A DNA stretch of 64,000 nt, taken from Haloarcula ordinaria. GTDB taxonomy: Archaea > Halobacteriota > Halobacteria > Halobacteriales > Haloarculaceae. Of this stretch, positions 50,022-57,199 are shown one piece after another. A program made the translations under genes and the position numbers. The stretch is taken from assembly GCF_029338275.1 (NCBI RefSeq), contig NZ_CP119789.1, positions 1 through 64,000 on the forward strand. Direction: 5' to 3'. Within the stretch, counting starts at the first letter, position 1. Each line of letters starts with the position of its first letter. Under the pieces are notes generated by a model that searched no databases, was not told the DNA's origin, and saw nothing but the letters and a program-made list of their open reading frames with translations.

Positions 50022-51239
50022 ATGACCGATTCCGACGCCGTCGCGCTCGCCGAGCGGGTCCGCGAGGGCGACCTGCGACTGTACGAACTGGAGGACCACG
50101 CCGACGCCGAGACGGCTGCGGCCGCCCGCCGACACCTGCTTGCCGAGGAGACCGGCGCGGACCTCTCGACGGTCGGCGAGTACGCCTTCGACGCCGCCGA
50201 CGCCGAACCGAACATCGAGAACATGGTCGGCGCCGCCCAGATTCCGATGGGCGTCGTCGGCCCCCTGCCCGTCGACGGCGGTGCGGCGTCGGGCGACCAC
50301 CACCTCCCGCTGGCGACCACCGAGGGGGCGCTGGTCGCCTCGGTCAACCGCGGCGTCTCGACCATCCGGAACGCCGGCGGCGCGACCGCTCGCGTCCTCA
50401 AATCGGGGATGACCCGCGCCCCGGTCTTCAGAGTCGAGGACGTCGCCGCGGCGGGCGAGGTGTCGGCGTGGGTCCGCGAACACGTCGACGACCTGGCCGA
50501 GGCCGCCGAGTCGACGACGAACCACGGCGAACTCCAGGACGTGACGCCCTACGTCGTCGGCGACAACGTCTTCCTCCGGTTCTCCTACGACACGAAGGAC
50601 GCGATGGGGATGAACATGGCCACCATCGCCACCGAGGCGGCCTGTGACGTCGTCGAGGCGGAGACTCCGGCCTCACTGGTCGCGCTCTCGGGCAACCTCT
50701 GTTCGGACAAGAAACCCGCCGCCATCAACGCCGTCGAGGGTCGCGGTCGGACCGTCGCTGCGGACGTCCTCATCCCTCACGAGCAGGTCGAGGAGCGCCT
50801 CGATACGACGACCGCAGCCATCGCCGAGGCCAACACCAGAAAGAACCTGGTGGGGTCCGCGAAGGCCGGCGCGCTCGGCTTCAACGCCCACGCCGCAAAC
50901 GTCGTCGCCGCCGCGTTCCTCGCGCTCGGCCAGGACGCCGCCCAGGTCGTCGAGGGGAGCAACACCATCACCACTGTCGACGCCCGCGAGGAGGGACTGT
51001 ACGCTTCTGTCACACTCGCCTCGCTCGAAGTGGGGACGGTCGGCGGCGGCACTGGACTGCCCACCCAGTCCGAGGCGCTGGACGTGCTGGGGTACGCCGG
51101 CGGCGGCGACCCGCCAGGGAGTAACGCCGACGCCGTCGCGGAGGTCATCGCCGCCGGTGTGCTGGCCGGGGAACTCTCCCTGCTCGCGGCGTTGTCCTCC
51201 CGCCATCTCTCGTCGGCGCACGCGGAACTGGGCCGCTAG
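50022..51239 (+). CDS. hmgA: HMG-CoA reductase (class I)
   Basis: The 405-residue protein starts MTDSDAVALAERVREGDLRL. Catalytic residues: Glu in ATTEGALVASVNRG, Lys in CSDKKPAAIN, Asp in ALGQDAAQ and His in SSRHLSSAH. NADPH-binding DAMGMNMATIATEA is present. The enzyme makes mevalonate for archaeal isoprenoid lipids and is the target of mevinolin-type inhibitors. Length and motifs are complete, so the gene is functional. Confidence 0.96.
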   Translation: MTDSDAVALAERVREGDLRLYELEDHADAETAAAARRHLLAEETGADLSTVGEYAFDAADAEPNIENMVGAAQIPMGVVGPLPVDGGAASGDHHLPLATTEGALVASVNRGVSTIRNAGGATARVLKSGMTRAPVFRVEDVAAAGEVSAWVREHVDDLAEAAESTTNHGELQDVTPYVVGDNVFLRFSYDTKDAMGMNMATIATEAACDVVEAETPASLVALSGNLCSDKKPAAINAVEGRGRTVAADVLIPHEQVEERLDTTTAAIAEANTRKNLVGSAKAGALGFNAHAANVVAAAFLALGQDAAQVVEGSNTITTVDAREEGLYASVTLASLEVGTVGGGTGLPTQSEALDVLGYAGGGDPPGSNADAVAEVIAAGVLAGELSLLAALSSRHLSSAHAELGR

Positions 51240-51351
51240 GGACCGCGGAATCACTTTCAGTTCCGGCCCGGGGCTGGCTCCGATTTATCGGTCCCCGCCC
51301 GGTACGTTGTCGTGCGTCCGACGGGCCGACCCCGCGGGCGCACCACCCACC

Positions 51352-51480
51352 ATGTCCCTGCCGCTCCCCGATGCCGAGACGGCCGTATCGCGCGTCCATC
51401 GGTTCCTCCACCTCCTGAAGTTGCTGGTGACGACCCTCGCGGCGCTGGTCGGCCTCGCGACGACGCTCGGCGTGGTCTGA
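51352..51480 (+). CDS. Very small membrane protein
   Basis: The 42-residue frame starts MSLPLPDAETAVSRVHRFLH and has one hydrophobic helix (LLVTTLAALVGLATTLGVV). It sits 110 bases downstream of hmgA in the same direction. Plausible but unproven. Confidence 0.45.
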   Translation: MSLPLPDAETAVSRVHRFLHLLKLLVTTLAALVGLATTLGVV

Positions 51481-51509
51481 CCGGCCCCGCGCCGGGGTCT
51501 CGCCGAGCG

Positions 51510-51863
51510 TCAGCGCGACTGACTCATGAGGAACCCGACGCCGGCGACGAGCACGACGACGCCGGCGAGCAGGACGCCGCTGCTGCCGACCAGCGGTCCA
51601 ACCACCAGCAGCGCCCACGCCACCGCGAAGACGGCGTGGGCCAGCGCGAACAGCCGGTGACCCCGGCGGGCGAAGACGACGGCTCCGAGCGTGAAGCCGA
51701 CGGTGAGCACCGCCGCCGAGAGGACGACCGTACTCACCGCCACGCTGCCGACGGGGATGGGGTTCGGCCGGACGACGGGCGTGAGCAGGTACAGGAGCCC
51801 GGCGAGTCCGACGAGCACGCCGACGGCGGCGGGCCCGAGTTCGACGTCGAGCGAGCGGGTCAT
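51510..51863 (-). CDS. Four-span membrane protein
   Basis: The 117-residue protein starts MTRSLDVELGPAAVGVLVGL. Four hydrophobic helices are separated by short loops, with a VVRPNPIPVGS loop after the first. It overlaps the DUF5817-type gene by four bases (ATGA), so the two are co-translated. Function unknown. Confidence 0.65.
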   Translation of the reverse strand: MTRSLDVELGPAAVGVLVGLAGLLYLLTPVVRPNPIPVGSVAVSTVVLSAAVLTVGFTLGAVVFARRGHRLFALAHAVFAVAWALLVVGPLVGSSGVLLAGVVVLVAGVGFLMSQSR

Positions 51864-52384
51864 ACCAGGCGGTAGGTCCCCCGCGATTCGGAGACCTCAC
51901 CGGCCCGGACGAGTTTCGTCAGCGCCTTGCGGGTAAAGGACGCCGGCACGTCCCGCTCGCTGGCGTACGCGACCACGTCGTCTTCGGTCGGCTCGTCGAG
52001 TTCTCGCAGTGCCGTGCGGACGGTCTCCTTGCGACTGGAGCCGCTTCGGGACCCCTGTTCGGCGCGTTCGCCGGCTTCCGCGACGGCTCCGCTGTCGATG
52101 CCGGACCCCTCGAGGTACGTCTCGTCGTCGATACCCGAGTCCTCGACCTGGCGGTCCAGCTCGGCGTAGGAGTCGAGTTCAGCGAACGCGTCGCCCTGGC
52201 CCTGGCGGTTGGCCAGCATCGAGGCACGGACCTCTCGGGCGTGGGCCTCGTCGTCGGTCTCGACGAACTTCCGGCGCTTCTCGTGCTGCTTGCGCGTCCC
52301 GCACCGGGGACACTGTGTCGTCTCCGGCCGCCCCTCCGTGACCCAGAGGGCGCTGCACTCGCTACAGCCGACCACCGCGTACAT
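51860..52384 (-). CDS. Zinc-ribbon plus winged-helix protein (DUF5817-like)
   Basis: The 174-residue protein starts MYAVVGCSECSALWVTEGRP. The zinc ribbon uses CSEC and CPRC. The C-terminal 60 residues resemble a winged helix (LDEPTEDDVVAYASERDVPASFTRKALTKLVRAGEVSESRGTYRL). The architecture matches a haloarchaeal family of unknown function, possibly a transcription or replication factor. The internal ATG at 52384 gives the family-typical start. Confidence 0.7.
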   Translation of the reverse strand: MYAVVGCSECSALWVTEGRPETTQCPRCGTRKQHEKRRKFVETDDEAHAREVRASMLANRQGQGDAFAELDSYAELDRQVEDSGIDDETYLEGSGIDSGAVAEAGERAEQGSRSGSSRKETVRTALRELDEPTEDDVVAYASERDVPASFTRKALTKLVRAGEVSESRGTYRLV

Positions 52385-52459
52385 GGCCGTGGCTCGGGGC
52401 GCAAGCGTAGTGAATCCACCGACCCAACGCTTAGGTGCGCCGGCGGTGTCGGAGCGGGC

Positions 52460-52801
52460 ATGGAAGAGGTCCCGCAGGCGGCAAACGAGACAGTCGAAGT
52501 CGTCGACGGCGTCCACCTGACGCAGCTAGCCGTCGGCGAGCGGATGAGCGTCCAGCACTTCCACATCGAATCGGGTGCCGTCGTCCCGGAACACAGCCAC
52601 GAGCACGAACAGGTCGGCTTCGTCGCTCGCGGCACCTTCACCTTCCTCGTCGACGGCGAGGAGTACGTCATCGGCCCGGGAGACTCCTACGTCGTCCCGG
52701 GCGGGGAACCACACAGCGCGGAGAACCGGACCGACGAGCCGGTGACCGGCATCGACGTGTTCAGCCCGCCGCGGGCGGCCCCCGACTGGCGCTCGGAGTA
52801 G
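52460..52801 (+). CDS. Cupin-domain protein
   Basis: The 113-residue protein starts MEEVPQAANETVEVVDGVHL. The single cupin fold has metal ligands in VPEHSHEHEQVGFVARG (motif 1) and VPGGEPHSAEN (motif 2). Small cupins bind a metal and act as isomerases, dioxygenases or sensors; the reaction here is unknown. Confidence 0.8.
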   Translation: MEEVPQAANETVEVVDGVHLTQLAVGERMSVQHFHIESGAVVPEHSHEHEQVGFVARGTFTFLVDGEEYVIGPGDSYVVPGGEPHSAENRTDEPVTGIDVFSPPRAAPDWRSE

Positions 52802-52870
52802 TCCGTCGCTCGGCGGCGACACGCCGGTATCCGCGAAAATGGTTTGACGCTGGCAGCCTCAATACGGACG

Positions 52871-53680
52871 ATGCGCCGGGCCACACTACTCGCCGCGCTA
52901 CTGGTGTGCCTGGCCGGCTGTGGCGGTGTCGTCTCGTCGGACGAACCCGAGCCGGTCACCCCCGCACCAGTGCCGACCGAGGTGTTCCAGTATCCGCCGG
53001 GCGTCAGCAGCGACCGCGTCGCCCCGTCGACACTGACCGAGACACACGTCCGGGCGCTCCGGACGACGAACTACACGCTGACGACGCGACAGACGGTCCG
53101 GACGCTCGACGGAGAGCCTATCCTGCGCAGTAACCAGACCCGGACGGTGTCACGGAACGCCGACACGTACCGCGGCCGGTACGACCTGGAGACGAACCTG
53201 TTTGTCGGACAGCAGGCCTCGAATATCGAGTTCTGGAGCAACCGGTCGGTCGTCTTCGCGCGGTACTCGACCGACAGTCCGTACAGGGACCCGGAGGTCC
53301 GGCGATGGGCCGCCCGGAACGAGACACCGGTCACGGATCTGACGGACCGGAACCACATCGAGGGGTACCTCGCTGGGACCGACGTCAGCCCGATTCGCCG
53401 ACCGCCCGGCGGTGGTGTCGTCCTCGCCGGCAACGGGATTCGCGACCAGGACCGGCTCATCGTCCCGCTCATCGTCACCGACCCGCGGAACCTGAGCCTC
53501 CGGATGCGCGTCCGGCACGACGGTATCGTGCTGGCGGCCCGTGTCACCTACGACGCGACCTACAGCGACGAACGGGTGCGCGTCGAGCGGGCGATGCGAG
53601 TGACGGACATCGGGGCGTCGAGCGTCGACCGACCGGCGTGGATACGGAACAGCTCGGAGCGATACACGGGATACGGGTGA
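52871..53680 (+). CDS. Lipoprotein, first of a tandem pair
   Basis: The start MRRATLLAALLVCLAGCGGV has lipobox LAGC. Mature part: a Pro-rich linker, then a beta-rich domain with repeated strands (YTLTTRQTVRTLDG; FWSNRSVVFARYSTDS; RMRVRHDGIVLAARVTYDAT). It is clearly paralogous to the next gene (same order of VTDLTDR, GYLAGTDVSP and MRVRHDG). Function unknown; possibly an outer-surface lipid or ligand binder. Confidence 0.75.
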   Translation: MRRATLLAALLVCLAGCGGVVSSDEPEPVTPAPVPTEVFQYPPGVSSDRVAPSTLTETHVRALRTTNYTLTTRQTVRTLDGEPILRSNQTRTVSRNADTYRGRYDLETNLFVGQQASNIEFWSNRSVVFARYSTDSPYRDPEVRRWAARNETPVTDLTDRNHIEGYLAGTDVSPIRRPPGGGVVLAGNGIRDQDRLIVPLIVTDPRNLSLRMRVRHDGIVLAARVTYDATYSDERVRVERAMRVTDIGASSVDRPAWIRNSSERYTGYG

Positions 53681-53787
53681 GCCGGTTCGAGAGGATACGG
53701 TGTCGGGGGGCAGCCGCTCTGCGGCGTAGACAATCACCGTCCCGACGCCGCGAAAGCCGTTTGTGACTGGCACCCCTGAGACGACCA

Positions 53788-54630
53788 ATGGGTCGGTTCG
53801 TCCTCGTCGTCGCCTTCACCGTCCTTCTCGCCGGCTGTGGCGGAGCCGTCTCCTCGGACGAATCCCCGGTAGTGACACCCGCACCGGTGCCGACCGACGG
53901 GCAGGGGTACCCGCCGGGCGTCACCAGCGACGGGGTCATCGCGTCCGAGGTCGCCAGCGCGCACGTCCGCTCGCTCGAGGCGAGGAGCTACACGCTGACG
54001 ACGGGCCAGGAGGTCCGGGCTCGCAACGGGGCGCTGTTACAGCTGACCAACGAGACGCGGACCGTCGCGGCCGATGCCGAGGTGTACCAGGGACAGCGCT
54101 ACCAGGAGTCGAACACGTTCCGGAGCGGCCAGGAGCGGGCGACGGTGTCGTTCTGGAGCAACGGCACGCACGTCACCACGCGCTACTGGAACCAGGAACG
54201 GGATGGCAAGCAACGAGTCCGACAGGAGGTGAGCGAGCGTCGCGTCCCGGTCACTGACCTGACGGACCGTCGCCACCTGCAGGGGTTCCTCGCGGGGGTG
54301 AACGTCGCGCCGACGCGGCGGACGGACGACGGTGGCGTCCTGCTCGCCGGGCGCGGGTTCAGCGACCAGGGCTACCTCGTCGTCCCACTCGTCCTCGGCA
54401 ATCCCAGCGATATCAGACTCCAGATGCGCGTCCGGCACGACGGGGTAATCGTGGCCGCGCGCATCCAGTACTCGGTGCTTCAGAACGGCCGCCCGGTCAG
54501 CGTCGAGCGCGTGACGCGTGTCACAGACATCGGGACCACGTCGGTCGAACGGCCCGCGTGGGTGAACGGGACGGCCGGACTCGAGGACAGCCTGGGTCAG
54601 GACGGACCGACGCACGCCGGTGACGCCTGA
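53788..54630 (+). CDS. Lipoprotein, second of a tandem pair
   Basis: The start MGRFVLVVAFTVLLAGCGGA has lipobox LAGC. It shares with the preceding gene the order YTLTTGQEV, FWSNGTHVTTRY, VTDLTDRRHLQGFLAGVNVAP, LQMRVRHDG and RVTDIGTTSVERPAWV, so it arose by duplication. It ends in a short hydrophilic tail. Both genes have their own upstream gaps of about 70-110 bases and probably separate promoters. Confidence 0.75.
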   Translation: MGRFVLVVAFTVLLAGCGGAVSSDESPVVTPAPVPTDGQGYPPGVTSDGVIASEVASAHVRSLEARSYTLTTGQEVRARNGALLQLTNETRTVAADAEVYQGQRYQESNTFRSGQERATVSFWSNGTHVTTRYWNQERDGKQRVRQEVSERRVPVTDLTDRRHLQGFLAGVNVAPTRRTDDGGVLLAGRGFSDQGYLVVPLVLGNPSDIRLQMRVRHDGVIVAARIQYSVLQNGRPVSVERVTRVTDIGTTSVERPAWVNGTAGLEDSLGQDGPTHAGDA

Positions 54631-54889
54631 CCCGTACCGGGTCGAGCCAACCGGCCCTCGTAGGGTGAGCGGAGTCCTGTGGACTTGCACACACTGAGCG
54701 GTCGCTGTCGTTGCTCGTGTGGTGCGTCCGTGAAAAATCGGTGTCCGTTATCTCGAATCGCCGGGTCGGTCGCTCGGGAGCTCGAAGAGCCGTCGACGCG
54801 AGTGTCCCGGTGGCACCGTGAGCGGACGAGCGTGGCTTACGCCAGCTTCTCGATGTTCTGGCGGCTACGCCGCCAGAGTCAGAAGCTCG
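54631..54889. other. Intergenic region with duplicated icd tail and hairpins
   Basis: About 260 bases. Read on the minus strand, 54841-54866 encodes a second NIEKLA-stop like the end of icd, a partial tail duplication. TCTGGCGGC-TAC-GCCGCCAGA at 54857-54877 and GAAGCTCGC-TAT-GCGAGCTTC at 54882-54902 are perfect nine-base hairpins and may terminate icd transcription. Confidence 0.5.
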
Positions 54890-56153
54890 CTATGCGAGCT
54901 TCTCAATATTCTCGACGACCTTGTCGGCGAACTCGCTGGTGGCGAGCTTTCGTGCCGCCGTCGATCTGTCGCTCGAGGTCGTAGGTGACGAAGCCGTTGG
55001 AGATAGTCTCCTCGACGGCGTCACGGACGAGCTGTCCGGCGTCCTTCCAGCCCATGTACTCGAGCATGAGACAGCCGGAGAGCATCATCGCGGTCGGGTT
55101 GACCTTGTCCTCGCCGGCGTACTTCGGAGCCGAGCCGTGGACCGGCTCTGCGAGACAGCGTGCCTGGCCGAAGTTCGCGCCGGGCGCGATGCCGAGGCCG
55201 CCGATCTGGGCACCTGCGGCGTCGGAGATGTAGTCCCCGTTGAGGTTCATCGTCGCGATGACCTCGTACTCGTCAGTCCGGGTCAGGATCTGCTGGAGCA
55301 TGTTGTCGGCGATGCGGTCGTTGACCACGAGCGTGTCCTCTGGGGCCTCGCCGTCGTACTCGTCCCAGAGCTGGTCCTCGGTGATGACGTGCTCGCCGTA
55401 CTCCTCGTCGGCGACCTCGTAGCCCCAGTCGCGGAACGCGCCCTCGGTGAACTTCATGATGTTACCCTTGTGGACCAGCGTCACCTTGTCGCGGTCGTTC
55501 TCCAGGGCGTAGTCGATGGCCTCGCGGATGAGCCGCTTGGACCCGAACTCGGAGACGGGCTTGACGCCGATGCCGACCGGGCCGTGGTGAATCTTGCCGT
55601 CGAAGCCCATGTCCTGCTCGATGAAGTCACGGACCTTTTCGGAGTCCTCGGTGCCGCCCTCCCACTCGATACCGGCGTAGACGTCTTCGGTGTTCTCCCG
55701 GAACGTGACCATGTCCATCTTCCCGGGGTCCTTGACGGGCGACGGGACGCCCTCGATGTGGTAGGTCGGTCGGACGTTGGCGTAGAGGTCGAGTCGCTGG
55801 CGGAGCGCGACGTTCAGCGAGCGGAAGCCAGCGCCGACGGGGGTCGTCAGCGGGCCCTTGATGGAGACGTTGAACTCCTTGAGCGCCTCGACGGTGTCGT
55901 CGGGCAGGTTCTCGTCGTACATGTCGCGGGCGGAGCCGCCGGCGTAGACGCGCATCCAGGCGATGTCGCGACCGGTGGCCTTCGCGCCGGCCTCCAGGAC
56001 CTTCTGTGCGGCCGGACCGACGTCCTGCCCGATACCGTCACCGTGGATGATCGGGACGATCGGATTCTCGGGGACTTCCAGCGTGTTGTCGTCTGTGACC
56101 TCGATTTTCTGTCCCGCTTCGGGGACCTCGACTTTCTCGTAATCGTAGCCCAT
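54890..56153 (-). CDS. icd: Isocitrate dehydrogenase (NADP-type), single frameshift near the end
   Basis: The start MGYDYEKVEVPEAGQKIEVT is followed by the decarboxylating dehydrogenase core: IPIIHGDGIGQDV, the substrate Ser/Arg region FRSLNVALRQRLDLYANVRP, TYR/VTLVHKGNIMKFTEGAF and the cofactor region HGSAPKYAGEDKVNPTAMML. After DGGTK the frame breaks at an A-run (54948-54950). One A fewer restores LATSEFADKVVENIEKLA and a stop at 54890. As a TCA-cycle enzyme, the gene is expected to be intact in the living cell, so an assembly error is the likeliest cause. An in-frame upstream extension was rejected. Confidence 0.93.
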
Positions 56154-56333
56154 GTCGCGGTCATTGATGGTCTTCGGTAAAGGATTGCCGTTTTGCTTCT
56201 GATGCGATAACGAGCCGCATACGGCAGCGGTTCGACAGGAAAGCCGTGTCCCGACTCCGGCCCCGTGAACCGTCGTATCGAGAGGGACACGTACCGGCGA
56301 GACGTTTTGTCCTCGGCGGCCGAACCTGTCGGT

Positions 56334-57182
56334 ATGCACGTCGTCGTCCACGGCGGGGCCGGGAGTGCGCCCGAGGCCCCCGTCGCCCGACAGAAGGCGC
56401 TCACCGAAGCTGCTGCCGACGCGAGTGTCGCCACCGACCCGCTCGACGCGGTCTGTGACGCCGTTCGGCCGTTAGAGCGTGACCCGCGGTTCAACGCGGG
56501 CGTCGGCGGGGCCGTTCAGAGCGACGGAGCGGTCCGGACGGATGCCGGAGTGATGACCGCAGCGGGCGTCGCCGGGGCCGCCTGCGCGATGTCCGGTGTG
56601 GCGCAGGCTGCCGACGTGGCTCGCGTCGTCGCCCGAGAGACACCACACCTGCTGCTTGCGGGGGCTCCAGCGGTCGAACTCGCCAGGGCGTCCGGCATCG
56701 ACGCCGACGAGACCCTCCTGACCGAGCAGACGCGCGAGCGCTGGGCGGCCGCCGACCCGCCCGGCAACGACCGCCGCGACCACCTCGCGTGGGTGCGCGA
56801 CCATTTCGAGGGGACCGACACCGTGGGGGCAGTGGCGACCGACGGCGAGTCACTCGCCGTGGCCACTTCGACGGGAGGCCGGTGGTTCGCACTCGCGGGA
56901 CGAGTCGGCGACGTGCCTCAGCTGGGCGCCGGGTTCTACGCCGACGAACGGGGCGGGGCGAGCGTGACCGGCGAGGGCGAGGCCATCGCACGGTTCGGGC
57001 TGGCCCGGCGCGTCGTCGACCGTCTCGGGACGCTCGGCCCGCGACAGGCCGCCAAGGAGACGCTTGCCGCGTTCGAGTCGGCGACCGGGGGCAAGGCCGG
57101 CGTCGTCGCCGTGGACACGTCCGGGCACGTCGGTACCGAGTACAACACCGAGGCCATGCAAACTGCGCGGGCGTCTGACTGA
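56334..57182 (+). CDS. Isoaspartyl peptidase / L-asparaginase (Ntn hydrolase)
   Basis: The 282-residue protein starts MHVVVHGGAGSAPEAPVARQ. The pattern HGGAG, RFNAGVGGAVQSDGAV and GTDTVGAVATDGESLAVATSTGG is that of plant-type asparaginases. Autocleavage before the Thr of DTVGAVA (about residue 160) frees the nucleophile. The protein hydrolyses isoaspartyl dipeptides or asparagine. The ATG at 56334 gives the conserved N-terminus; the upstream extension is not homologous-looking. Confidence 0.9.
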   Translation: MHVVVHGGAGSAPEAPVARQKALTEAAADASVATDPLDAVCDAVRPLERDPRFNAGVGGAVQSDGAVRTDAGVMTAAGVAGAACAMSGVAQAADVARVVARETPHLLLAGAPAVELARASGIDADETLLTEQTRERWAAADPPGNDRRDHLAWVRDHFEGTDTVGAVATDGESLAVATSTGGRWFALAGRVGDVPQLGAGFYADERGGASVTGEGEAIARFGLARRVVDRLGTLGPRQAAKETLAAFESATGGKAGVVAVDTSGHVGTEYNTEAMQTARASD

Positions 57183-57199
57183 AGCGACGTGCGACGCTG

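Noticed and set aside
54921..56180. A 419-codon plus-strand open frame opposite icd
   Set aside because: Antisense shadow of isocitrate dehydrogenase, with low-complexity Val/Leu/Asp composition.
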